Assembly (NCBI GenBank): GCA_031364965.1 | Contig: JANLXF010000119.1 | Span: forward strand, 1-13,410 | Source of the DNA: JAOUEA01 sp031364965 | Lineage (GTDB): Bacteria; Actinomycetota; UBA4738; HRBIN12 | DNA length: 13,410 bases | Direction of reading: 5' to 3' | Part shown: in pieces, positions 6,102 through 12,135 of the stretch | Numbering within the stretch: position 1 is the stretch's first letter | How the letters are laid out: the number at the start of each line of letters is the position of its first letter | Program-made: the position numbers and the translations under genes | The notes under the pieces: generated by a model | Seen by the model: the letters and a program-made list of their open reading frames with translations, nothing else | Databases searched by the model: none | Told to the model about the DNA's origin: nothing

Positions 6102-6886
6102 CAGCTTCGGGCGGAGGCCTCGCTCAGGGGCAGCTGCTGGCCGAGCCAGGCGAGGATCGCGGTTCGGGCGAGCTCGCCCTGGTTGCCGGTCAGCAGGTCC
6201 GTGCCGTGATCCGCCGTCGTGAGGATCTGGACCTTCTTGGGCTGCAGGCTCCCGTCGTACAAGGCGGTGGCGGCCTCGGCCGCCGGGACGTCGCCGTCAC
6301 CCGCCAGGAAGAGCTTGGCCGCACCCGACGCCTGAACGACCTCGGGGCCGGCCGAGAGTCCGTCGATCGAGACGGGCGCCGATAGGGTGATGACCGCCTC
6401 GATCTCGGTCGGGACCTGGGAGGCAGCCACGAGCGACGCCGTGCCGCCCATGCTCGCGCCGACGAGCGCGACGCGAGACACCCCCTTGGATCCCAGGAAG
6501 TCCTTCGCCGCCATCACGTCCTGCCAGGTGGCGCTCACCGCCTTCTCGCCCTCGGAGCATCCGGCGTCTCCGCCCGGGCAGTACCCGCGGAAGTCGAACG
6601 TGATCACGCGATAGCCGATGGAGGCGAGACGCTGCGCGAAGTCGAACCAGGAGCTCTGATCGGCCGGAAGCATGTGGGCGAGCACGACTCCTGCCGTCGC
6701 GTCGTCGGGGCCGAAGAGCCGTCCCGCGAGCCGCAGGCCGTCGGCGGTCTTGAAGGTGACCGCGGTCGAGCTGGCGAGGGCTTGTTCCCGGATCGCGTCG
6801 GCCTGGTTGCAGGCGACAGCGAACAGACCCAACACGATCGCGAGGGCGGTGATGCGGCGGGAGAGGGCGGATGCCGGTGCGCGCAC
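6101..6886 (-). CDS. Lipoprotein alpha/beta hydrolase
   Basis: The product is 261 residues from a GTG at 6886, the only start between the in-frame bS22 stop and the signal sequence. No clear ribosome-binding site is visible, so the start is less sure than the gene. RRITALAIVLGLFAVAC ending at Cys26 looks like a lipoprotein signal peptide with a slightly atypical lipobox (A-V-A-C), predicting attachment to the outer face of the membrane. The mature part is an alpha/beta hydrolase: VVLAHMLPADQSSWFDFA (oxyanion strand), YRVITFDFRGYCPGGD (92-107), nucleophile elbow GASMGG with Ser145, candidate acid Asp197 or Asp199 (LAGDGDVP) and His227 (ADHGTD). Cys103 and Cys110 could form a disulfide. It resembles dienelactone hydrolase/acyl-peptidase-like esterases, and its substrate is unknown. 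It lies 15 bases after bS22 and overlaps the DUF62 gene by one base. Confidence 0.85.
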   Translation of the reverse strand: MRAPASALSRRITALAIVLGLFAVACNQADAIREQALASSTAVTFKTADGLRLAGRLFGPDDATAGVVLAHMLPADQSSWFDFAQRLASIGYRVITFDFRGYCPGGDAGCSEGEKAVSATWQDVMAAKDFLGSKGVSRVALVGASMGGTASLVAASQVPTEIEAVITLSAPVSIDGLSAGPEVVQASGAAKLFLAGDGDVPAAEAATALYDGSLQPKKVQILTTADHGTDLLTGNQGELARTAILAWLGQQLPLSEASARS

Positions 6887-6901
6887 GTCGGTGCGACCCG
6901 G

Positions 6902-7003
6902 CTACTTGCCCAGCTTCATACGCTGGTGGCGCGTGCGCTTCAGAAGCTTGCGATGCTTCTTCTTGCGCATCTTCTTGCGGCGCTTCTTGATCAGCGACCC
7001 CAA
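6902..7003 (-). CDS. Small ribosomal subunit protein bS22 (AURKAIP1/COX24 domain), 33 residues
   Basis: The frame encodes 33 residues, starting with TTG-GGG-TCG and ending AAG-TAG. The sequence reads GSLIKKRRKKMRKKKHRK followed by LLKRTRHQRMKLGK. It is almost entirely basic and close to what I recall of actinobacterial bS22, found in the Mycobacterium smegmatis 30S subunit near the decoding centre and homologous to mitochondrial mS38. GAAAGG lies 8 bases before the TTG, and family alignment (GS-IKKRRK at the N-terminus) also supports that start. It lies 12 bases after the Clp1-like kinase stop and 15 bases before the hydrolase start, so it is in the middle of an operon. The gene is short enough to be missed by routine gene callers. 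Confidence 0.92.
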   Translation of the reverse strand: MGSLIKKRRKKMRKKKHRKLLKRTRHQRMKLGK

Positions 7004-7015
7004 GCTGTCAGCCTT

Positions 7016-7906
7016 TCACTCGGTTCCGAAGAGATTCCGAAGGTCAACGCGCTTGGCGCGGAAGGTGTCCTCCAGACGAACGGACCCCAGTCTAAGCGCT
7101 TTCGGCGGCTCTGCCACGGGCGAGACGAGACGCAGCCCGGCGTCCTGCGGCACGAACTCGAGATAGCCGAGGCCGGTGAAGCCGCCGGCGCCGTCGGAGA
7201 GCCCCACCAGCAGGCGATCGAGCTGGGCCAGGTCGAACAACGGCGGGAGCGTGGGCATGAACACGGTGGGCTTGACCCGGAAGCGGTGCAGCTCGCCCTC
7301 GAAGTACCGCGACATCGCGCGCTCGCGCTGAGCCATGCGCGCCTCGACGCTCGTGGGCACCACCGCCGGGTGCACCGGCAGTGACACGACGTCGGTGCCG
7401 AAGAAGCGCTCGATCACGCCCAGGATCGGGTCAAGCTCCTCGCCGCGCTGCACCCCGACGACGAGATCGGGCTCCAGGAGGTCGACCTTGTAGTACTTCA
7501 CGAGCTGGCCCCAGATCCCGCTCACCATGCCGCTCGTGTCGACCACCACCAGGTCGGAGCCCTCCTCGTTCGCTCGATCGCGGAGCCTCGAGAGCGCCCC
7601 CACCATCGGCAGGAGGTGATCCTGCGGGCTGGTCGATCCCACGAACCCCAGGGCATCGGCGTGCGCGAGGCGCTCGAACGTGAGGTCGTCGGCCTCGCGG
7701 ATGTGTTTCAAGCCGACGGTGGCGGGCGGGCCGACGGTCTTTTGGGCCACGTCGGCATCGAGATAGGCCACCGTGCGGCCCAGCTGCAGGGCGTAGGCGG
7801 CCGTGGCCCGGGCCAGCGTGCTCTTGCCCGCGTCGAGCCCACCGATGAACAACACCGTATGGGCCTCGCGGGCCGCCCGGTCGACGAGCCGGTCGTGCTG
7901 GTTCAT
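7016..7906 (-). CDS. Clp1-like P-loop polynucleotide 5'-hydroxyl kinase
   Basis: The product is 296 residues from the ATG at 7906. Walker A is GGLDAGKST (22-30). YLDADVAQKTVGPPATVGL (48-66) matches the DxDxGQ...GPP signature of the Clp1/Grc3/archaeal PNK family, except that Ala54 stands where Gly is usual. VVVDTSGM (120-127) is the Walker B/substrate strand, followed by WGQLVKYYKVDLLEPD. The C-terminal part (SVEARMAQRERAMSRYF, then FRVKPTVFMP) also fits family members. Characterised relatives phosphorylate the 5'-OH of RNA or DNA, and the bacterial versions have little assigned function. It lies 64 bases after the HTH gene and 12 bases before bS22, suggesting co-expression with the ribosome. 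I am confident of the family, moderately of kinase activity, and cannot name the RNA substrate. The ribosome-binding site is a poor G-run next to a hairpin. Confidence 0.87.
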   Translation of the reverse strand: MNQHDRLVDRAAREAHTVLFIGGLDAGKSTLARATAAYALQLGRTVAYLDADVAQKTVGPPATVGLKHIREADDLTFERLAHADALGFVGSTSPQDHLLPMVGALSRLRDRANEEGSDLVVVDTSGMVSGIWGQLVKYYKVDLLEPDLVVGVQRGEELDPILGVIERFFGTDVVSLPVHPAVVPTSVEARMAQRERAMSRYFEGELHRFRVKPTVFMPTLPPLFDLAQLDRLLVGLSDGAGGFTGLGYLEFVPQDAGLRLVSPVAEPPKALRLGSVRLEDTFRAKRVDLRNLFGTE

Positions 7907-7915
7907 CTGCTACCC

Positions 7916-7930
7916 CCGTGCCCTGCACGG
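7916..7930 (-). promoter_or_regulatory. Hairpin at the Clp1-like kinase translation start
   Basis: CCGTGC (7916-7921) and GCACGG (7925-7930) form a perfect 6-bp stem with a 3-base loop, extendable by two G-C pairs beyond one mismatch. On the mRNA its 3' arm is part of GCACGGGGG, the only G-rich stretch before the ATG at 7906, so the fold could hide the ribosome-binding site. The structure is seen; translational control is inferred. Confidence 0.35.
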
Positions 7931-7960
7931 AGGCCCGTTCGCGTGTGCGCGGCGGGATGG

Positions 7961-7984
7961 CCGAGCCGGCTCAGCCGGCCTCGG
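7961..7984 (-). terminator. Hairpin enclosing the HTH gene stop codon
   Basis: GCCGGC repeats on each side of the TCA stop triplet (7965-7970 and 7974-7979), and CCGA (7961-7964) pairs with TCGG (7981-7984) across one bulged C. The result is a 10-bp stem whose loop is the stop codon. No U-tract follows. It could end some transcripts after the HTH gene, protect the 3' end, or be chance in a very GC-rich sequence. Confidence 0.4.
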
Positions 7985-8168
7985 TATACCTCGCCATCAG
8001 GTACGTATGGACGTCTTCCTCGCGGAGTCGGTAATTACGACCCACCCTCAGGGCGGGCAGCTCCCCGGTCTTGATCAATCGGTAGACGGTCATCCTCGAT
8101 ACGCGCAAGAGGTCGGCGACCTCGTTCACGGTCAACAGTCGGGCCTCGGTGAAGGGTTCGTTCCTCAC
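7971..8168 (-). CDS. BldC/excisionase-like helix-turn-helix DNA-binding protein
   Basis: The product is 65 residues from the GTG at 8168. The GTG is chosen because a TACAAT element ends 9 bases upstream and the family usually begins a few residues before the HTH. LLTVNEVADLLRVSRMTVY (11-29) is the winged-HTH recognition unit. RLIKTGELPALRVGRNYRL (30-48) forms the wing, and REEDVHTYL closes it. This is the MerR-like 'excisionase family' domain; in actinobacteria such solo domains (BldC and relatives) are chromosomal regulators, not phage excisionases. No integrase or att site is nearby. The Clp1-like kinase and bS22 genes follow. I recall a similar small HTH gene beside bS22 in M. tuberculosis (Rv0500A-Rv0500B). 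Its targets, possibly including its own operon, are unknown. Confidence 0.9.
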   Translation of the reverse strand: MRNEPFTEARLLTVNEVADLLRVSRMTVYRLIKTGELPALRVGRNYRLREEDVHTYLMARYTEAG

Positions 8169-8177
8169 GATGGCCGG

Positions 8178-8183
8178 ATTGTA
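8178..8183 (-). promoter_or_regulatory. -10 element of the HTH-kinase-bS22 operon
   Basis: TACAAT on the minus strand is a strong match to the sigma-A -10 consensus. It stands out in GC-rich DNA and lies 9 bases before the GTG at 8168, predicting a leader of only about 2-3 bases. No recognisable TTGACA -35 was found at 16-18 bases. The 83-base gap (8169-8251) also contains the end of the convergent-free upstream region after the phosphatase-family gene and no other gene. Confidence 0.55.
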
Positions 8184-8251
8184 GGGGTTCGCCCCGACGC
8201 CGGATACCCCCCGGTTCGGCCATTCCGTGGCGATGACCGCTCCGGCGCAGG

Positions 8252-9076
8252 TCAGAAGGCCTCGGCGACCGCCTGGAAGCACGGCCAGTAGGCGTCGGGC
8301 GCCACGTGGTCGTCCATCACGACCACGACGTCGGTTCGGCCCTGGGCTTTCGCGACGATCAGGGCCGGATCGTTCACGTCGGCGATGCTGAGGGTTTCCA
8401 CCCCGGCCTCGATCGCCGCGCCCGCGAAGCCGTGGTCGGCCACGACGAGGTCGGGCCGCGCCTCGGCGAGGATCCGCTCCATCGCGGCCGGGCTGTGCGT
8501 GTGCCGCGGCTCGCGTTCGTCGAACAGCACGGCGACCGCCCCGAAGTACGCGATCACCCAGTCGTGGTCGAGGTGCTCGTCTCGCCACCTGGTGCCGGTG
8601 GCAGGCGTCACGACCCTTGCCCCGTGCCCGATGAGCAACCCCTCGAGCGCGCGGTAGAACAACGCCAGCCCGATCGGATGGCCGGTCGCCAGCACGACGG
8701 TCTCACCCGCCGCGGCTGCGCGGCCGAGCCGCTCCCCCATGGCCCGGCAGGCGTCCACGATCGGGCCGGGCGCGATGTCCACCGGGCCGTAGCGGGCCTC
8801 ATGATCGATCGGCCGGCCGGCCCCGAGCGCCACCAGGTCGAGGATCGCGTCCAGCTCGTAGGCCCCCGGCATCCGGGAGAGCCCGAAGAGCTTGTCGGGG
8901 TCCCCGTCGATCAGCATCAGGGCGTTGCCCCGCACGTTGTCGAGGGGGTGGGTGGCCGTGCCGGCCACATCGCCCGCGAGGAGCGCGCGCTCCAACAACT
9001 CCCGCGCGTGCGGTCGCGGCACCCACCGATCATCGAGCGGGGGCAGACGACGTGCGTGGGCTTCGGTAACGTCCAT
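8252..9076 (-). CDS. Conserved actinobacterial protein of a family annotated 'phosphatase'
   Basis: The product is 274 residues from the ATG at 9076. An ATG at 9088 would add MARP, but it overlaps the candidate -10/ribosome-binding sequence TAGGAT. It resembles a family that I recall being labelled 'phosphatase' in actinobacterial genomes. An N-terminal helical part (ARELLERALLAGDVAGTATHPLDN) precedes a middle block IVDACRAMGERLGRAAAAGETVVLATGHPIGLALFY. After that come a Rossmann-like region (VVTPATG, DWVIAYFGAVAVLF) and PDLVVADHGFAGAAIEAGVETLSIADVNDPAL. DHGFAG and VVVMDDHVAPDAYWP carry most of the conserved-looking acidic and His residues. I see no HAD, PAP2, calcineurin or Cys-phosphatase motif, so the activity is unproven. 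The gene is divergent from the SDR gene across 43 bases and on the same strand as the HTH operon, 83 bases upstream. Confidence 0.75.
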   Translation of the reverse strand: MDVTEAHARRLPPLDDRWVPRPHARELLERALLAGDVAGTATHPLDNVRGNALMLIDGDPDKLFGLSRMPGAYELDAILDLVALGAGRPIDHEARYGPVDIAPGPIVDACRAMGERLGRAAAAGETVVLATGHPIGLALFYRALEGLLIGHGARVVTPATGTRWRDEHLDHDWVIAYFGAVAVLFDEREPRHTHSPAAMERILAEARPDLVVADHGFAGAAIEAGVETLSIADVNDPALIVAKAQGRTDVVVVMDDHVAPDAYWPCFQAVAEAF

Positions 9077-9119
9077 CGGTCGGGCCATCCTACGAGGCGG
9101 CCCCCGGGGAGGAGTGGGG
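9077..9119. promoter_or_regulatory. 43-base divergent promoter region
   Basis: Both flanking genes start here and diverge. On the minus strand TAGGAT (9087-9092) ends 10 bases before the ATG of the phosphatase-family gene, giving another very short leader. On the plus strand GGGGAGGAG precedes the SDR ATG at proper spacing, and TAACGT (9067-9072) inside the opposite gene is a possible -10 with a leader of about 41 bases. No -35 elements were convincing. Confidence 0.4.
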
Positions 9120-9911
9120 ATGGAGCTTCGCGGCGCGATCGCGGTCGTGACCGGCGCGTCGTCGGGCATCGGCGAGGCCACGGCCGTCGCGTTCGCCCAG
9201 CGTGGCGCCCGGGTCGTGCTCGCCGCCCGGCGGATCGAGCGTCTCGAGTCCCTCGCCGACCGGATCGTTCGCGCCGGGGGCAGCGCGCTCGCGGTGCCCT
9301 GCGACGTCACCGACCCGCACGACCTGCGGATCCTCCGAGGCGTCGTGCAGGAGGCCCTGGGGCCCGTCGACATCGTGGTGAACAACGCCGGCATCCCCGG
9401 AGGCGGGGAGTTCGCGACGCTCGACGACGACGAGATCCGCCGTGTCGTCGAGGTGAACCTGCTGGGTGTGATGTACGGGACGCGCGTCTTCCTGCCGTCG
9501 ATGCTCGCGCGCGGACACGGCCACATCGTGAACATCGCCTCGCTCGCCGGACGGTTCGCCACGCCGGGCGCCTCGGTCTACACGGCCACCAAGCACGCCG
9601 TCGTGGCGTTCAGCGAGTCGGTCAACTACGAGGTCGAGAGCCGCATGGTGCACGTGACGGCAGTGAATCCCGGTTTCGTGGCGACGGAGGGGTTCCCGGC
9701 GCACGGGGTACCCGCGCGAGCCGTGATGCCAGCCGCTCGGGTGGCCGAGGCGGTCGTCCGGGTGGTCCGCGACGGGATCGCTCCCGAGTACTCGGTGCCG
9801 CGCTGGGTGAGCCCGTTCCAGGTCTTTCGGGTGCTCACGCCGCCCCTGTACCGTTGGGGCGTGCGAACGACCCGCGCGCTCGGCCTGAAGGCGACGAAGG
9901 CAGACCGGTGA
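9120..9911 (+). CDS. Short-chain dehydrogenase/reductase (classical SDR)
   Basis: The product is 263 residues from an ATG with GGGGAGGAG upstream. All classical SDR elements are present: TGASSGIG (11-18) for the dinucleotide, Ala/Arg-rich strand 2 end (VVLAARR, suggesting NADP(H)), CDVTD (61-65), NNAG (88-91), Asn113, Ser141 (IASLAG), and Tyr154/Lys158 (YTATK). The proton-relay tetrad is therefore intact. The C-terminal 60 residues (PRWVSPFQVFRVLTPPLYRWGVRT) are amphipathic/aromatic-rich and may form a membrane-associating end, as in some SDRs that act on lipids. The substrate is unknown. It heads an operon with clpS and DUF2017, and its TGA overlaps the next GTG in GTGA (9908-9911). The frame also runs open upstream to 8892, which is antisense to the phosphatase-family gene and not coding. 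Confidence 0.93.
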   Translation: MELRGAIAVVTGASSGIGEATAVAFAQRGARVVLAARRIERLESLADRIVRAGGSALAVPCDVTDPHDLRILRGVVQEALGPVDIVVNNAGIPGGGEFATLDDDEIRRVVEVNLLGVMYGTRVFLPSMLARGHGHIVNIASLAGRFATPGASVYTATKHAVVAFSESVNYEVESRMVHVTAVNPGFVATEGFPAHGVPARAVMPAARVAEAVVRVVRDGIAPEYSVPRWVSPFQVFRVLTPPLYRWGVRTTRALGLKATKADR

Positions 9912-10237
9912 GGAGACCGGTGAGGGCTCCGGTGCCGCCGGTCCGTGCGTCCACCGCTCCCGCCGAGGTTCGCCGCCCCGCCGGGGGCGAGCTGGCAGAG
10001 CCCGACGTGCCGTGGATCGTGATCGTCTGGAACGATCCGATCAACCTGATGACGTACGTGACGTGGGTGTTCCAGACGCTGTTCGGGTATCCGCGCGAGA
10101 AGGCGGAGCGCCTGATGATGGACGTGCACACGAAGGGCAAGGCTGTGGTCTCGAGCGGGACCCGAGGCGAGGCCGAGCGCGATGTCGCCCGGCTGCACGC
10201 GAAGGGCCTGTGGGCCACGATGCAGCGCGATGTCTGA
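9908..10237 (+). CDS. clpS: ATP-dependent Clp protease adaptor ClpS
   Basis: ClpS binds N-degron substrates and delivers them to ClpA/ClpC for degradation. The product is 109 residues if it starts at the GTG that overlaps the SDR stop (GTGA); GTGs at 9920 and 9932 are alternatives, and 9920 has AGGAG upstream but only 4 bases away. The core begins near residue 38: VPWIVIVWNDPINLMTYV holds the NDP motif, with Asn and Asp in the N-end residue pocket. The core continues through FQTLFGYPREKAERLMMDVHTKGKAVV, where His of DVH also lines the pocket, and ends GEAERDVARLHAKGLWATMQRD. The preceding Arg/Pro-rich tail fits the flexible ClpS N-terminus. The next gene overlaps by 8 bases. The clpS-DUF2017 order matches what is known from other actinobacteria. 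Confidence 0.93.
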   Translation: MRRPVRAPVPPVRASTAPAEVRRPAGGELAEPDVPWIVIVWNDPINLMTYVTWVFQTLFGYPREKAERLMMDVHTKGKAVVSSGTRGEAERDVARLHAKGLWATMQRDV

Positions 10238-10709
10238 TCTCGAAGCGCCACTCGCGCGCGATCCCGACGGGTTCTCCCTGCGGCTGTCCGAAGGGGAACG
10301 CGATCTCGTCCGGGAGCTGTGCGGTCAGCTCCGCCAGCTCCTCCACGACGCCGACCCGGTGGCGGATCCCTCGATCGCCCGGCTGTTCCCACCCGCCTAT
10401 CCGGACGACCCGCTGCGCAACCTCGAATTCGAACGCGCGAACGCGGACCCGCTTATGGCGGGGCGGCTCGGGGCCGTCGACATCGTGGAGACGACGGTCG
10501 ATGCCGTCCACCTGTCGGAGGGCGAGGTCCTTGCCTGGCTCGGCTCGGTGAACAGCCTCCGCCTCGTGCTCGGCACGCGGCTCGGCCTGACCGAGGAGAC
10601 GACCGAGGCGGACTATCCCGAGGGGAACCCGGATCGCGACGCCTACGGGATCTACCGCTACCTCACGTGGCTCGAGGGCGGCATCGTCGAGGCACTGTCG
10701 GCGGGGTGA
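10230..10709 (+). CDS. DUF2017 family protein
   Basis: The product is 159 residues. I chose the ATG at 10230, inside the last codons of clpS (8-base overlap), because the earlier frame start at 10182 is entirely within clpS and lacks a ribosome-binding site. DUF2017 proteins are predicted cytoplasmic helical proteins and usually sit next to clpS in actinobacteria. Visible features are LSEGERDLVRELCGQLRQLL near the N-terminus, PSIARLFPPAYPDDPLRNLEFE in the middle, VDAVHLSEGEVLAWLGSVNSLRLVLGTRLG, and a C-terminal YGIYRYLTWLEGGIVEAL. The single Cys is near residue 31. The molecular function is unknown; the constant linkage to clpS suggests a role near Clp proteolysis, which is inference. The gene ends 16 bases from the convergent pyk stop. 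Confidence 0.9.
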   Translation: MSDLEAPLARDPDGFSLRLSEGERDLVRELCGQLRQLLHDADPVADPSIARLFPPAYPDDPLRNLEFERANADPLMAGRLGAVDIVETTVDAVHLSEGEVLAWLGSVNSLRLVLGTRLGLTEETTEADYPEGNPDRDAYGIYRYLTWLEGGIVEALSAG

Positions 10710-10728
10710 GCCCGGGCCACGGGCCTCA
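10707..10728. terminator. Bidirectional hairpin containing both convergent stop codons
   Basis: TGAGCCCG (10707-10714) pairs with CGGGC-C-TCA (10720-10728) with one bulged C, leaving a loop of about 5 bases. The TGA of DUF2017 and the TGA of pyk on the other strand are the two feet of the stem. It could act as a shared terminator. No U-tract is present on either side, so it would be of the U-less kind. Confidence 0.4.
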
Positions 10729-12135
10729 GCGGATCGGCCCGCCGATCTGATGGATCTTCAGCATGTTCGTGGTGGTGCGGCCGGCCGGAGATGACGCGGC
10801 CATCACCACCGAGTCCCCGGCGCGCACGAGGTCGTGCTCCTGCAGCCCGCGGTCCATCAACTCGATCATCTCGTCGGTGTCACGGGGCGGCTCGGCCGGC
10901 AGGATCGTGACGCCCCAGAGCAGCGCGTTCGCCCGCCTGATGCGCACCTCGGGCATGAACGCGTAGATCGGGCAGCCGGGGCGCTCGGCCGAGAGCAGCC
11001 GAGCGGTGCGACCGGTCTCGGTGTAGCACGTGATCGCCCGGACATCGGCGTCGCCCGAGATCGACGCCGCCGCGTGGGCGACGGACGCCGCCTCGCCCGT
11101 GTGGCGACACGGCGGCTGGGCGGCGCGGTAGTCGTCGCCGCGGGCCTCGACCGTCCGCGCGATGCGCGACGCCGCGGCCGCCGCCTCGAACGGGTACTCG
11201 CCGATCGCGGTCTCACCCGAGAGCATGATCCCGTCGGCTCCGTCCAACACGGCGTTCGCGACGTCGGTGGCCTCCGCGCGCGTCGGCCGTGGCGCACGGA
11301 TCATCGATTCGAGCATCTGCGTGGCCACGATCACCGGACGGCCCGCGGCCCTCGCCGCCCGGAGCAGGTCCTTCTGCAGGAGCGGGATCTGCTCCATCGG
11401 GAGCTCCACGCCCAGATCGCCGCGCGCCACCATGAGGGCGTCGGTCACGTTCAGGATCTGTTCGATGTGCTCGATCGCCGGCTTCGTCTCGATCTTCGCG
11501 ACGATCGGCACCAGGTGATCGCCCATCAGGTCCCGGAGCTCGGTGATGTCGCGCGGCCCGCGGACGAACGACTGGGCCACGAGATCCACCCCCATCTCGA
11601 GCGCGCGCGCCAACCCCTCGCGGTCCCGTTCGGTGACCGCGGGGAGGCTCAGCCGCTCGGCCGGCACGTTCACCCCTTGGCCCGATCGCACAGTTCCGCC
11701 GCGCACACACATCAGATCGACGACCCCGTCGGCGACGCTCGTGACGGTCAGCTCCACCGCCCCGTCGGCCAGGAGCACGCGGTGGCCCACCAGCAGGTCC
11801 TGTGCGAGCTGCGGATAGGTCGTGGACGTCCCCTCGGGTCCTGGGTCTCCGGGACGAAGGCTGAAGCGTTGGTTCGGCACGAACTTGAACGGGTCGGTAT
11901 GCATCTCGCCCAGGCGGACCTTGGGTCCGGGGAGATCCGCGAGCACGGCGAGCGCCTTGCCCGTCGTCTCCTCCACCTCACGCACGAGCCGCAGCGATCG
12001 GGCGTGATCCTCGGGCGTGCCGTGCGAGAAGTTGATCCGGAAGATCGACGTGCCGGCCTCGACGAGCGCGCGGACGAGCCGTGGCGTCGCGGACGCCGGT
12101 CCCAGCGTGCAGACGAGCTTGGTGCGTGCGTTCAT
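10726..12135 (-). CDS. pyk: Pyruvate kinase
   Basis: Pyruvate kinase converts phosphoenolpyruvate and ADP to pyruvate and ATP, the last glycolytic step. The product is 469 residues, the usual bacterial size. It starts at the ATG at 12135 with GAGGAGGAG upstream and overlaps the acuC stop (ATGA). Motifs in order: ARTKLVCTLGPAS (3-15), FRINFSHG (32-39) for K+/phosphate contacts, and DLPGPKVRLGE opening the B domain, which ends near PAVTERD. IVAKIET carries the catalytic Lys, ARGDLGVELP the metal site, and ATQMLESMI the substrate loop. The PROSITE-like stretch is EATDVANAVLDGADGIMLSGET. The C-terminal domain starts near TGEAASVAHAA and ends MLKIHQIGG. All key residues are present. As the last gene of the aminotransferase-acuC-pyk operon, it is probably translationally coupled to acuC. 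Confidence 0.97.
   Translation of the reverse strand: MNARTKLVCTLGPASATPRLVRALVEAGTSIFRINFSHGTPEDHARSLRLVREVEETTGKALAVLADLPGPKVRLGEMHTDPFKFVPNQRFSLRPGDPGPEGTSTTYPQLAQDLLVGHRVLLADGAVELTVTSVADGVVDLMCVRGGTVRSGQGVNVPAERLSLPAVTERDREGLARALEMGVDLVAQSFVRGPRDITELRDLMGDHLVPIVAKIETKPAIEHIEQILNVTDALMVARGDLGVELPMEQIPLLQKDLLRAARAAGRPVIVATQMLESMIRAPRPTRAEATDVANAVLDGADGIMLSGETAIGEYPFEAAAAASRIARTVEARGDDYRAAQPPCRHTGEAASVAHAAASISGDADVRAITCYTETGRTARLLSAERPGCPIYAFMPEVRIRRANALLWGVTILPAEPPRDTDEMIELMDRGLQEHDLVRAGDSVVMAASSPAGRTTTNMLKIHQIGGPIR

Noticed and set aside
7971..8168. HTH protein as a phage excisionase marking an integrated element
   Set aside because: No integrase, attachment repeat or other phage gene is present. 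The protein fits the chromosomal BldC-like solo HTH type.
8306..9907. Long plus-strand frame running through the phosphatase-family and SDR genes into clpS
   Set aside because: Only its last part (clpS) is coding. The rest is antisense or out of frame to supported genes and low in complexity.
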